From contig DQVI01000155.1 of the NCBI GenBank assembly GCA_015661825.1, positions 1 to 44,504 on the forward strand: a stretch of 44,504 bases of DNA, written 5' to 3'. Shown here one piece after another: positions 1 through 8,306 of the stretch. The notes beneath the pieces are model-generated. The model made no database searches. It saw only the letters and a program-made list of their open reading frames with translations, and was not told the DNA's origin. The position numbers were made by a program, and so were the translations under genes. The stretch comes from Novosphingobium capsulatum. GTDB lineage: Bacteria > Pseudomonadota > Alphaproteobacteria > Sphingomonadales > Sphingomonadaceae. Every line of letters begins with the position of its first letter. Position 1 is the stretch's first letter.

Positions 1-1
1 C

Positions 2-1351
2 GCCTCGGCCCCGGTTGCCAGCGCGCGCGGCGATTTCCTGCGCGCCGACCGCGCCACGACCACCCCGCAGGCCCCGTCTGCGCGCTGGTGGGAGGCGCTG
101 GGCGATCCGGTGCTGACCGGGCTGATCGACAAGGGCCTGTCCTCCTCGCCCGACATCGCGGTGGCCAATGCCCGCATCGCGCAGGCGCGCGCGAGCCTTG
201 CCGCCAACAAGACCTCGCTGCTGCCCACCTTCAACGCCTCGACCGGGGTGCCCTACATCAATGTTCCGGCCGATGTGCTGGGCAGCGACAAGACCGGACG
301 CACCGATACCACGATCTACAATCTGGGCTTCGACGCGAGCTGGGAATTCGACCTTTTCGGTGGCACCCGCCGCAAGATCGAGGCCGCCGGGGCACGGGCT
401 CAGGCCGCCGAAGCGGGCCTTGCCGATGCGCAGGTCACCCTCTCGGCGGAAATCGCGCGGGCCTATGTTTCGCTGCGCGCGCGCCAGACGGTTCTGGCCA
501 GCCTCGACGAGCAGGCCGGGATCGACGCCAGACTGGTCGATCTGGCCCGCGCCCGCCTTCAGGCCGGCACCGCGCCCGAACAGGGTCTGGCGCAAGCCCG
601 CGGGCAAGCCGCCCGCACCGAAGGCGACCGCGCCACGGCCCGCGCCGACATTACCGTGCTGATCGACCAGATCGCCGTGCTGACCGGACAGGAACCGGGC
701 GCGCTCGACGGGTTGCTCGCCAGCCCCGCCCCGGTGCCGCTGCCCCCGGCCAGCGTATCGGTGGGCGATCCCGCGCTGCTTTTGCGCAACCGGCCCGACA
801 TCCGCCGCGCCGAGCGGGATCTGGCCGCCGCCAATGCCGATATCGGCGCGCAGATCGCCGCTGGCCTGCCGCGTGTCACCTTCATGGGCCTGCTGGGTCT
901 GGGGGGGCCGAACGTGGGCGATGCGGTCGACCCGGACAAGGTGATCGGCCTGGCCATGCCGCAATTGCGCTGGAGCGCCTTTGACGGCGGGCGCAACCGG
1001 GCCCAGGTCCGCAACAAGCGCGCCGCCCATGCCGAGGCGCAGGCCAGCTATCAGCGCACCGTGCTGGCCGCCTTGCAGGATGCCGAAAGCGCCCTCACCC
1101 GCTTTGGCAGCCAGCGTCAGGTTCTGGGCAAGGCGCTCGACACCCAGGCCCAGGCCCGCCGCGCGCAGGAGCTTCAGGAACAGCGTGCCCGCGCCGGAAC
1201 CGTCGCGCTCGGCGATGCCCTGACCGCCCGCCGTCAGGCCATTGCGGCCCTCCAGTCCAGCACCTCGGCCCAGGCCGAACTGGTCACCGATTTCATCGCG
1301 GTTGAAAAGGCCCTCGGGCTGGGCTGGCAAACCACCCCGGCTGGCGCCTGA
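2..1351 (+). CDS. Outer-membrane efflux factor, NodT/TolC family (5' truncated)
   Basis: This is the trimeric outer-membrane channel of a tripartite (RND- or MFS-type) efflux pump. The frame is open from base 2, so the start and signal peptide lie before the window. The first visible stretch contains WWEALGDPVLTGLI, typical of the N-terminal helix of NodT-type outer-membrane factor lipoproteins. Two OEP-type helical repeats follow, with motifs such as NRPDIRRAERDLAAANADIG near the middle and a C-terminal LVTDFIAVEKALGLGW close to the usual family ending. The long Ala/Gln/Arg-rich helices fit the alpha-barrel. The membrane-fusion and inner-membrane pump genes are expected just upstream, outside the window. 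A TetR regulator lies downstream on the same strand. The family is secure; the exported substrate cannot be told from sequence. Confidence 0.9.
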   Translation, partial: ASAPVASARGDFLRADRATTTPQAPSARWWEALGDPVLTGLIDKGLSSSPDIAVANARIAQARASLAANKTSLLPTFNASTGVPYINVPADVLGSDKTGRTDTTIYNLGFDASWEFDLFGGTRRKIEAAGARAQAAEAGLADAQVTLSAEIARAYVSLRARQTVLASLDEQAGIDARLVDLARARLQAGTAPEQGLAQARGQAARTEGDRATARADITVLIDQIAVLTGQEPGALDGLLASPAPVPLPPASVSVGDPALLLRNRPDIRRAERDLAAANADIGAQIAAGLPRVTFMGLLGLGGPNVGDAVDPDKVIGLAMPQLRWSAFDGGRNRAQVRNKRAAHAEAQASYQRTVLAALQDAESALTRFGSQRQVLGKALDTQAQARRAQELQEQRARAGTVALGDALTARRQAIAALQSSTSAQAELVTDFIAVEKALGLGWQTTPAGA

Positions 1352-1850
1352 AAATGGGACGAACCCGTTCTTTTTATAGCGCTTTGCCGTCCTTCGATTC
1401 CATGGCAATACTCGATCCCGTGACGCCGCAAAGGCGCACTTCGGACGCAGTTGTGGCACATGGCGCTCCGAAAAGCGGCCTTCCGCGATGCGGAACGCCG
1501 GAAAGGATCGGGAAGGATGGACTGGTTTTCCGGTTTTGGCCGCCGTGTCTGGCTGGCCTGTCAGGAAGGTCTGGCGATGAACTGCCAGACTTATTGGGAG
1601 CAGGTGTCTTCCGGCAGTCCGTCAGATTTGGGCCAGCCCGGAACAGCCCAGCCCGGTACAGCCCAGCCCGGTACAGCCCAGTCCGGTTCGCCGTCAGGCC
1701 AGATCGCCGCGCGCGACAGCCGCTCCGCAGTACCTCTCTCACCAGCCTCGCAAGCGCCCGATGACGACGCCTCCTTCGGACCAGACCCCGCCAGCGGCCC
1801 CTTCCATCGCTCTCTCCACTGAGGCAGGCGAAAACGGGGGCTCTTGCCCG
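1352..1850. other. Spacer between efflux factor and TetR gene
   Basis: About 500 bases without a convincing gene. It holds a 15-bp dyad (TTCCGC-GAT-GCGGAA, 1481-1495) and a 15-bp tandem array (1631-1690). A plus-strand open frame across 1451-1822 runs through the array, but it overlaps the regulator and resembles nothing I recognise. The dyad could be an operator; this is unproven. Confidence 0.4.
1631..1690. repeat. 15-bp tandem repeat, four copies
   Basis: Four consecutive units of GCCCAGCCCGGTACA: copies 2 and 3 (1646-1675) are identical, and copies 1 and 4 differ at a few bases. The unit length is a multiple of three, so all frames stay open across it. There are no spacers between units, so it is not a CRISPR. 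Confidence 0.9.
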
Positions 1851-2498
1851 ATGCAGCGCATGCCGCGCCGGGGCCGCCCTTCCGTGGCCGAGGCCGGGCA
1901 GCTTTACGGCAAGATCCTCAAGGCCAGTTGGGAAGTCCTGCGCGAGACCGGCTTCGAGACCTTCACGTTCGACCGCGTGGCGCGCCATGCCCATATCGGC
2001 AAGGCGACGATCTATTCGCGCTTTGCGGGCAAAGTCGAACTCATGGAGGTCCTGCTCGAACATGGCGTGGCGCTGTGCCGCTCGCGGATCATCGCGCAAG
2101 GCCCCGGTGGCTCGATGGCCGAACGCTTCCGCCTGCGCGCCATCGAGACGCTCAACCTGCTACATTCGCCCGATGGCAAGCTGCTCGAAAGCCTGATCGA
2201 ATGGCTCGACATCGAGGCCGGGAGCCCGCAGGGCGGCCATCGCGCGCGGGTCTATCGCTCGGCGATGGAATCGATCCGCGACGAATTCGTCCGGGCCCAG
2301 GCCCAGGGCGAGATCGTGATCGGCAATTGCGAGGATGCGGCCCGGTTCTGGCTCGAAGGGCTGCTGGGCCACATCAAGATGTCCTGCTCGGAAGCCGGAC
2401 AGGAGCGCGCCGATCATGCCGCCTGGGCCGAACGCTATGTCGCGTTCTTCTTTGCCGGGGTACGCCTTCAGGGATCGCCGGGCGGCCCGCTGGCCTGA
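1851..2498 (+). CDS. TetR/AcrR-family transcriptional regulator
   Basis: A one-component repressor with an N-terminal TetR helix-turn-helix: the segment FDRVARHAHIGKATIYSRFA, followed by GKVELMEVLLEHG, is the classic family signature at about residues 40-70. The remaining helical part would bind the ligand and dimerise. The ATG at 1851 gives 215 residues, normal for the family, and has a GGGGG run about 10 bases upstream. ATG 1860 is an alternative. ATG 1761 would add a low-complexity tail and has no visible ribosome site. It lies downstream of the efflux outer-membrane factor on the same strand and may control that pump, but the ligand and targets are not visible. Confidence 0.88.
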   Translation: MQRMPRRGRPSVAEAGQLYGKILKASWEVLRETGFETFTFDRVARHAHIGKATIYSRFAGKVELMEVLLEHGVALCRSRIIAQGPGGSMAERFRLRAIETLNLLHSPDGKLLESLIEWLDIEAGSPQGGHRARVYRSAMESIRDEFVRAQAQGEIVIGNCEDAARFWLEGLLGHIKMSCSEAGQERADHAAWAERYVAFFFAGVRLQGSPGGPLA

Positions 2499-2576
2499 GC
2501 CGCGCGCCGGCCCCTGCCAGCCAGAGCCGACCGGTAAGAGCAGGCCGACCAGGGCAGGCCGGCCAGGGTGGGCCGG

Positions 2577-3893
2577 TTACGACTGGCGGACGGCCTTGAA
2601 GTCGAAATCGACGGTCACCGCATCGAGCAGCGCATCGGTGCTGCTCCATTCGCCGGTCCCCACCCCGAAGGCCGTGCGCGAGAGCGTCGCCGTGCCATGG
2701 GCCCTTGCCGAAGCCCCGTTGATGGCCAGCACGAAAGCCAGCGGCACCGGACGGATCTTGCCCCCGAGCGACAGCGTACCCTCGGCGACATAGTGGCCGG
2801 GCGACTGCTGGCGGAAGCGCGAGGCGGTATAGACCGCGCGCGGATGGGCCGCCGTGCCAAAGAAGGAATCGCTCTTGAGCATGTCGTCGCGCTGGGTATC
2901 GCCCGAGTTGACCGAGGCCGGATCGATGGTCACGCGCAGCGAAGAATGCGTGAGGTCATCGGGCGAAAAACGGATGCGCGCGTCCCAGCGGGAAAAAGCG
3001 CCGGCGATGTCCTCGCCCGAATACGTCGCGCGAAAGCCCAGCTTGCCACCGGGCGCCACCTGCCAGAACGCAAGATCGGGCGCCTGTGCCGCGACAGAGG
3101 CGAGCGCGGCAACCGATGGGGACGCCGGCACGGGCCTCGCCCCCGAGGCCAGCGCATCGTTCGAAGCATCTTCCGGCTCAGCATCCTGACTGGCTTGCGC
3201 GCCCGGCTCAACCGAAGCGACCGGAGCCGGAGCCGCCGCAGCCCCAAACGGCCAGACTTGCGCCAGCACCATGGCGGCCACCGCGCCTGCCAACGCCACC
3301 GCCGCGCCGATCGTCAGCCCCCGGCGGCTGGCCAGCGGGATCATCCGTTCGAGCAGGGCATCGCCCTGGAGATGATGGCGCAGGGCCCCCGCGACATGGA
3401 GCCCGAACAGGCCCAGCGTGACCAGCCCGAGCGAACCGTGCACCGTTTCGGCAGGCATGTGCCAGCCCGCACCCACCGGCAGGTTGGGGATCGGGAACGC
3501 ACCGAAGAACATCGTGTGCATGCGGACTTTCGAGGCCGAAACCATGATCCAGCCCGACAGCGGGCCCAGGATCATGACCGCATAGAGCAGGACATGGACG
3601 ACCTTGACCAGCAGGCGCACCGCCGGGGTGCCTGCCGCAGGCGCCGGACGCCGCGCCACCAGCCGCACGATCAGCCGGGCAAGGCTGAGCCCGAGGATGA
3701 GAAAGCCCACCGACTTGTGGAACTGGTAGCCCGAGAAACGGGCCACGCCCTTGGGCAGGTCTTCCAGTCGCCAGCCGAGCGAGACCTGGAACAGCAGCAG
3801 CGCCGCGATGCTCCAGTGCAGGACGATGGCGCTGAGGGCGTAGCGCCGGGGGGAGAGGCCTCCACCAGTACCTTCACGCGCGGTTGCCGTCAT
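2577..3893 (-). CDS. Cytochrome b561 - YceI domain fusion protein
   Basis: A two-domain inner-membrane protein of 438 residues. Residues about 15-200 form a four-helix CybB-type cytochrome b561; histidines at about 26, 59, 152 and 166 lie in membrane helices (LHWS, FHKSVG, VHGSLG, GLHVAG) and are the likely haem ligands. A fifth helix at about 190-210 and an Ala/Pro-rich linker lead to a YceI lipocalin-like domain from about residue 255 (start FWQVAPGGKLGFRATYSGED; conserved-looking RFSPDDL and TAFGVGTGEW), a fold known to bind isoprenoids such as ubiquinone. The ATG at 3893 is chosen because AAGGAG stands about 11 bases upstream. The longer open frame to 3986 is made of the 15-bp repeat described separately. 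It is divergent from the AIM24-family gene. A role in periplasmic redox or quinone handling is inference. Confidence 0.88.
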   Translation of the reverse strand: MTATAREGTGGGLSPRRYALSAIVLHWSIAALLLFQVSLGWRLEDLPKGVARFSGYQFHKSVGFLILGLSLARLIVRLVARRPAPAAGTPAVRLLVKVVHVLLYAVMILGPLSGWIMVSASKVRMHTMFFGAFPIPNLPVGAGWHMPAETVHGSLGLVTLGLFGLHVAGALRHHLQGDALLERMIPLASRRGLTIGAAVALAGAVAAMVLAQVWPFGAAAAPAPVASVEPGAQASQDAEPEDASNDALASGARPVPASPSVAALASVAAQAPDLAFWQVAPGGKLGFRATYSGEDIAGAFSRWDARIRFSPDDLTHSSLRVTIDPASVNSGDTQRDDMLKSDSFFGTAAHPRAVYTASRFRQQSPGHYVAEGTLSLGGKIRPVPLAFVLAINGASARAHGTATLSRTAFGVGTGEWSSTDALLDAVTVDFDFKAVRQS

Positions 3894-3912
3894 GCCTTGC
3901 CATTCTCCTTGA

Positions 3913-3972
3913 GGAAGCCAGAGTTGTGGGAGCTGGAGTTGTGGGAGCCAGAGTTGAAGGAACCGGGGTTGC
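3913..3972. repeat. 15-bp tandem repeat, four copies
   Basis: Four diverged units of GGGAGCCAGAGTTGT (3913-3927, 3928-3942, 3943-3957, 3958-3972). They lie just upstream of the cytochrome b561-YceI start, between two divergent genes. If translated on the minus strand they give a Leu/Pro/Gln repeat, which argues against starting the protein further upstream. Confidence 0.85.
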
Positions 3973-4086
3973 CAGCCTCCGGCCATGGCGCCATTCTAAC
4001 AGCTGTTACCCCGCTTTGATACAGGCCATGGGTCTACCCCCGACCGCCCTTTTCGGAGCCGGCTTTTTTCGGAGAGTGACTTCATC

Positions 4087-4920
4087 ATGAGCAGCAGTCC
4101 GTGGAGCCACAGCCGCCGCGCCGGCATTGCCGACGACGTCGATTTTGCCATTCGCGGCAACGACCTGCAATTCGTCGAGATCGAACTCGATCCGGGCGAG
4201 AGTGCCGTGGCCGAAGCCGGGGCCTTCGTGTGGAAGGATGCGGCCATCACCATGGAAACGGTGTTCGGCGATGGCAGCCATGGCGATGGCGGCGGCTTCA
4301 TGGACAAGCTGCTGGGCGCGGGCAAGCGGCTGGTGACGGGGGCGAGCCTGTTCACCACCGTCTTCACCCACCATGGCAGCGGCAAGGCGCGGGTGGCCTT
4401 TGCCGCTCCCGTGCCCGGCACGATCCTGCCGCTCAAGCTCTCCGATCTGGGCGGCACGCTGATCTGCCAGAAGGACAGTTTTCTGGCCGCCGCGCGCGGC
4501 GTTTCCATCGGCATCGCCTTCCAGCGGCGGATCATGACCGGGCTGTTCGGCGGCGAAGGTTTCGTCATGCAGCGCCTCGATGGCGATGGCTGGGTCTTCG
4601 TGCAGATGGGGGGCACGCTGATCGAGCGCGAACTGGCACCGGGCGAGCAGCTTCACGTCGATACCGGGTGTCTGGCGGCCTATACCCCCTCGGTCGAGTT
4701 TGACCTGGTGACGGTGGGCGGCGTGCGCAGCGCGCTGTTTGGCGGCGAAGGCCTGTTCTTCGCACGGTTGACCGGGCCGGGCAAAGTCTGGATCCAGTCG
4801 CTGCCGTTTTCGCGACTGGCCGGGCGGATGGTTGCCGCCGCCATGCCGGGGGGTGGCAAAAACCGCGGCGAAGGGTCGATTCTGGGGCCGCTGGGGGATT
4901 TCATCGACGGGGACCGATGA
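4087..4920 (+). CDS. AIM24 / TIGR00266-family protein
   Basis: A 277-residue protein of the AIM24 beta-helix family. The N-terminal FVEIELDPGESAVAEAGAFV, the glycine-rich segment DGSHGDGGGFMDKLLGAGKR and the repeated GG-rich turns (TGLFGGEGFVMQRL, ALFGGEGLFFARLTGPG) are family hallmarks. These are the paired GGEG motifs and the ending in which SLPFSRLAGR precedes a glycine-rich tail. Bacterial members have no agreed biochemical role; the yeast namesake acts at the mitochondrial inner membrane. There is no signal peptide or membrane helix. A GGAG sits about 11 bases before the ATG. It is divergent from the cytochrome b561-YceI gene across the 15-bp repeat array and convergent with the TonB receptor at 4994. 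Confidence 0.85.
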   Translation: MSSSPWSHSRRAGIADDVDFAIRGNDLQFVEIELDPGESAVAEAGAFVWKDAAITMETVFGDGSHGDGGGFMDKLLGAGKRLVTGASLFTTVFTHHGSGKARVAFAAPVPGTILPLKLSDLGGTLICQKDSFLAAARGVSIGIAFQRRIMTGLFGGEGFVMQRLDGDGWVFVQMGGTLIERELAPGEQLHVDTGCLAAYTPSVEFDLVTVGGVRSALFGGEGLFFARLTGPGKVWIQSLPFSRLAGRMVAAAMPGGGKNRGEGSILGPLGDFIDGDR

Positions 4921-4950
4921 TGAAATCCCCTTTGCGCTTTGCATGGGGCC

Positions 4951-4974
4951 CCCTCCCCATCGGCATGGGGAGGG
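4951..4974. terminator. Hairpin between convergent genes
   Basis: A perfect 10-bp stem (CCCTCCCCAT, CGGC loop, ATGGGGAGGG) lies between the convergent AIM24-family and TonB-receptor genes. There is no T-tract on either side, so intrinsic termination is plausible in both directions but not certain. Confidence 0.5.
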
Positions 4975-4993
4975 TTCAGGAAGGGAGAGAAAT

Positions 4994-7429
4994 TCAGAAC
5001 TGTCCGCGCAGGGTGAAGCCGTAGGTGCGCGGATCGCCCACCATGCCCACGATCAGGCCGGTGTTGCCCGAGGCCACGGCCAACTGGTCGAAGTAGTGGG
5101 TGTCGAAGGCATTGCGCACCCAGCCATAGATGTCGAACCGGCCCTGACGGCGCAGGCCGAGGCGGAAGTTGCTGAGCGCATAGCCCTCGATCCACGTATA
5201 GGCCGAAGGGGTCGGGTTCGACGAGAAGCGCGAGCGATAGTTGCCGTCGAAGCCCAGATAGACCTGATCCTCGCTGCCGCCCAGGAACGAGACCGGCAGG
5301 TTGGCTTCCGCGCCATAGGAGAACGACCACTTCGAGACACCGGGCAGCGCCTGTCCGGAAATGTCGCACGAGCCCGGACTTGTCGCGCCGCCCGAAAGCT
5401 CGGGCGCGCACGGGGCATTGGTGAAGCGCACGTACTTGGCGTCGGTATAGGCCGCATTGCTGTAGAGGCTGAACCGTTCGCTCGGGCGCAGGCTGAAATC
5501 GACCTCGACGCCTTGCGTGCGCACCTTGTCGGCATTGGCCAGATAGCCGCGCAGGGCGCCGACCGCATAGTTGGAGACTTGCGCCTGATAGTCGCCGATC
5601 TCGGTGCGGAAGGCGGCGAGGTTGAAGGTGCCCTTGCGGTCCCAGAACTGGGTCTTGATGCCCACTTCGTAGTGGTTGACCCGCTCGGGCTTGACCGTGG
5701 CGAGCTGGGTCAGCGCATTGCCGTTCGCATCGGCCGGCACCCCGTTGAGGTTGATGCCGCCCGACTTGAAGCTGCGCGCATAAGTCGCATATGTATGGAC
5801 CACGGGGCTGATGTCATAGGCCAGCGTCACGTCGCCCGAGAAATTCCAGTCGCTGAAATTGGCGACGAAATACTGGGGCGCCAGCACGCCAAGCTGGGCC
5901 TTCTCGCGCGCGGTGTTGTTGGGCCGGACGGTCAGCAGGTTGCCCGCGCCATCGTTGACCACCGAATTGTAGACGCCATCCTTCTTGTCATAGTTGATGC
6001 GCACGCCCGGCTGGATCGAGAGCTTGCTGGTCAGCTTGTAGCCGAACTTGGCATAGATCGCCGCGCTCGTGTTCTTGAGCGAGATGTCGTTGGTCGCGGT
6101 CAACCCGTTGAGCACCGAAGGATCGTTGTAGAGCGCAGGGTTCGACGGGTTGAGCAGGAACTTGCTCGCCGCAGCGCCCTGTTCCTGCACGCCGCTGGTG
6201 TGGATCTTCTGGTAGAAACCGAAGGCGCCCACCGTGTAGTTGAAACGGCCGCTCTCGCCCGTCAGGCGCAGTTCCTGCGTCCACTGGTCCTGATGCGAGG
6301 GGTTGTTGGAGCGCACCGTGATCGGCAGGCCCAGATAATCGCGGTCGTTCGACGGGTTCCAGTCCCAGAAGCGCCAGGCGGTGATCGTGGTGACGGTGCC
6401 CAGCCCCGTCTCGATCTTGCCGCGCAGCGAGACGCCGCCGGTCACGTTGTGGGCGCGCAGGGCCACGTCCTCGTCGGTCACGCGGTCGAATGGATTGGTG
6501 CTGGGCACGGCATACCCGGCCGCCGCGGCCAGCGCGGCATACTGGCGATTGAGCGGGCGCTGGGTCGTGCCGGTGCGCACGTAGACCATCGCGCAGCAAT
6601 TGGGGTCCTGCTGGTTGTAGTCGCCCGAGAGGGTGAACTCGACCCCGCCATTGGGGCGCCACAGGAGCTGGACGCGGCCCCCCTTGTTGTCCTGCGAATT
6701 GACCCACTGGCCTTGCGCGACATTGTAGATCGACCCGTCGCGGCGGGTGAAGGAACCGGCCACGCGCAGCGCCAGCGTATCGCTCAGCGGGCCCGAAACC
6801 GCCGCCTTGGCCTGGACGAAGCCCATGTTGCCCACCGAAACCTCGGCGCGGGCTTCCGGCTCGAACGTGGGGGCGCGGCTGGTGATGTTGAGGGCGCCCG
6901 CGGTGGTGTTCTTGCCGAACAGCGTGCCCTGCGGCCCGCGCAGAACCTCGATCCGGCTCACGTCGAGGAAGTCGAACGTCGAGGAGGCCGCGCGCGAATA
7001 GTAGACGTCGTCGATATAGACGCCCACGCCCTGCTCGATGCCGTCGTTGGTCAGGCCCAGCGGCGCGCCAAGGCCACGGATGTTGACCGAGGTATTGCGC
7101 GGGTTGGACGAATAGAACTGGAGCGTCGGGGTCAACTGGGTGAGCCGGCCCACGTTGAAGGCGCCGGTCGCGTCGATATGCGGCCCGCCCACGACGGTGA
7201 CGGCCAGCGGCACGGTCTGCACCGTTTCCACGCGGCGGCGGGCGGTGACGACGATACCCTCGTCAAGCGCCGGAGCGGCCTGAACGGGAGCCTGCTCATC
7301 GGCTGCTGGCCCATCGGCTGCTGGCGCTGCGGCGGCATTGTCAGAGGCGTGGGCAGTGCCGGCCAGCAGCAGGCTCAGGACGAGCGAGGCCGGCGCGCAC
7401 GCCCCATGAAGGCGAGCACGAAATTGCAT
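4994..7429 (-). CDS. TonB-dependent outer-membrane receptor (FecA/CirA-like superfamily)
   Basis: A TonB-gated 22-strand barrel for active uptake across the outer membrane. The ATG at 7429 is chosen because it begins a clean signal peptide (MQFRARLHGACAPASLVLSL, continuing to an ALA-type cleavage site THA) and has AAGGG upstream; the frame is open 39 codons further but without a signal. After a low-complexity stretch comes a TonB-box-like EGIVVTARRR, then the plug domain: VPLAVTVVGG, NIRGLG, VYIDDVYYSRA, IEVLRGPQGTLFGKNTTAGA. The barrel ends in YGFTLRGQF with the terminal Phe expected for BAM insertion. It has 811 residues. It is preceded in the same direction, across 156 bases, by a YezD/OscA-like gene, suggesting a sulfur-compound ligand; the ligand itself cannot be read from sequence. 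Confidence 0.93.
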   Translation of the reverse strand: MQFRARLHGACAPASLVLSLLLAGTAHASDNAAAAPAADGPAADEQAPVQAAPALDEGIVVTARRRVETVQTVPLAVTVVGGPHIDATGAFNVGRLTQLTPTLQFYSSNPRNTSVNIRGLGAPLGLTNDGIEQGVGVYIDDVYYSRAASSTFDFLDVSRIEVLRGPQGTLFGKNTTAGALNITSRAPTFEPEARAEVSVGNMGFVQAKAAVSGPLSDTLALRVAGSFTRRDGSIYNVAQGQWVNSQDNKGGRVQLLWRPNGGVEFTLSGDYNQQDPNCCAMVYVRTGTTQRPLNRQYAALAAAAGYAVPSTNPFDRVTDEDVALRAHNVTGGVSLRGKIETGLGTVTTITAWRFWDWNPSNDRDYLGLPITVRSNNPSHQDQWTQELRLTGESGRFNYTVGAFGFYQKIHTSGVQEQGAAASKFLLNPSNPALYNDPSVLNGLTATNDISLKNTSAAIYAKFGYKLTSKLSIQPGVRINYDKKDGVYNSVVNDGAGNLLTVRPNNTAREKAQLGVLAPQYFVANFSDWNFSGDVTLAYDISPVVHTYATYARSFKSGGINLNGVPADANGNALTQLATVKPERVNHYEVGIKTQFWDRKGTFNLAAFRTEIGDYQAQVSNYAVGALRGYLANADKVRTQGVEVDFSLRPSERFSLYSNAAYTDAKYVRFTNAPCAPELSGGATSPGSCDISGQALPGVSKWSFSYGAEANLPVSFLGGSEDQVYLGFDGNYRSRFSSNPTPSAYTWIEGYALSNFRLGLRRQGRFDIYGWVRNAFDTHYFDQLAVASGNTGLIVGMVGDPRTYGFTLRGQF

Positions 7430-7585
7430 GGGTTTGCATCCCTTTGCGACATGCGTACCGCGCGCGGAGGGGTTCCGTGGCACGGGGCATGGAGTTGGTC
7501 TTGATGCTGCCGTCGGCGGCGGCCCTCCCCCCGGGGCCTTGTCCATGGGCCGCGTGGCGACCCTGGCGCTGCCGACGGGCTGGAA

Positions 7586-7768
7586 TCAGCCGCTCTTGAA
7601 ACGGCGCTTTTCGGTCACGTCGATCTGGACGACACGCCCTTCGTGGACGGTCAGGCCGACATGGCCATATCGCAGGCCTCCCAGTGCCTCACGCACACTT
7701 TCGAGAGACTGCTCGATCAGCCGCGCACTTTCTGCATCAGGTGATGACGGATTGGTCGACATGGTCAT
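7586..7768 (-). CDS. YezD / OscA-like small protein (DUF2292)
   Basis: A 58-60-residue protein whose C-terminal half, ALGGLRYGHVGLTVHEGRVV followed by QIDVTEKRRF, matches the DUF2292/YezD core (RYG-V--V--G-VVQID-TEK-RF). The family includes OscA of Pseudomonas, linked to use of organosulfur compounds under sulfur limitation, and such genes often sit beside sulfate or sulfonate uptake genes. Starts at 7768 and 7762 are both possible; GTGGA lies 4 and 10 bases upstream respectively. It is the first gene of a probable two-gene unit with the TonB receptor. It has no membrane segment and no cysteine. The molecular function is unknown; a sulfur-starvation role is inference from the family. Confidence 0.8.
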   Translation of the reverse strand: MTMSTNPSSPDAESARLIEQSLESVREALGGLRYGHVGLTVHEGRVVQIDVTEKRRFKSG

Positions 7769-8012
7769 TTTTCCACGAACACGAATGGCCCAGCACATTC
7801 GCCCGAAGCCGGGCATGCAAGAGGCCTGAATGGCAGGGAGGGAAACACCGGCAGATGCCTGCACTCCCCTTCTGCACCCCTCTTATACTCAACCTTCAAG
7901 ATAGACATTAAACGAGTTATTGGCGGCCACAAAGCGAAACTTTCTGCCCGATGAACAAACCCCACGCCGGACAAGGGCAGCCGGAAACGCCCTCGAAAAC
8001 GAGGTTCAACGC

Positions 8013-8018
8013 ATTATA
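8013..8018 (-). promoter_or_regulatory. Candidate -10 element for the yezD-TonB unit
   Basis: On the minus strand the sequence reads TATAAT, a perfect -10 hexamer that is uncommon in this G+C-rich DNA. The hexamer 17 bases upstream is GGACTT, a poor -35, so the promoter may need an activator. The nearby dyad at 8038-8080 sits where an activator could bind. Confidence 0.35.
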
Positions 8019-8037
8019 TCCAAACAACAATCTCGAA

Positions 8038-8080
8038 GTCCGCAGCGGGTGGAACCATGCGCTGCCCACCCGCTGCGGAC
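8038..8080. promoter_or_regulatory. 15-bp perfect inverted repeat
   Basis: GTCCGCAGCGGGTGG (8038-8052) and its exact reverse complement (8066-8080) are separated by 13 bases. There is no T-tract on either side, so it is a poor terminator. It lies just upstream of the minus-strand TATAAT and could be an operator or a structured 5' region. Confidence 0.55.
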
Positions 8081-8306
8081 CGGCTGTGATGACGCGGCCA
8101 GGGGCACGACTCACCGGGACCAGACTGCAATCTAGCGTCACACAGGAGGCTGGCGAGCACCCGGCGCCGAAGCGAGGTTTATTCTCGACAAAACGAGTAG
8201 AGATTAAACCGGATGAATGCATCCCGTGACGGACACCCTTTGCACTTGCCTTGGCTTTCATGCCGCCTAGGGTGCTTGGGTCATCGAAACGTAGCAAAGC
8301 GGAACC

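Larger units (their letters stand above)
7769..8306. other. Divergent regulatory spacer between yezD-like gene and ppk
   Basis: 538 bases, locally A+T-richer than the surrounding genes. It holds a long perfect dyad (8038-8080), a minus-strand TATAAT (8013-8018) and a short dyad CCTCG-AAAA-CGAGG (7991-8004). I see no convincing small gene. If transcription starts at the TATAAT, the yezD-like mRNA would carry a leader of roughly 240 bases. Confidence 0.45.

Noticed and set aside
1631..1690. CRISPR array
   Set aside because: Units are contiguous 15-mers with no spacers, and there are no cas genes. The same holds for the other tandem arrays.
1451..1822. Possible small protein with QPGTA repeats
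   Set aside because: The repeat is the 15-bp DNA array read in one frame; the frame overlaps the TetR region, lacks a clear ribosome site and matches no family. The opposite strand is equally open.
4832..7504. An 890-codon plus-strand open frame over the first TonB receptor
   Set aside because: Antisense shadow of a complete receptor with plug, barrel and terminal Phe.
7769..8012. Sulfur-type riboswitch in the leader of the yezD-like gene
   Set aside because: The leader could be long enough, but I could not match it to a SAM or SAH riboswitch pattern by eye; a covariance-model search would decide.
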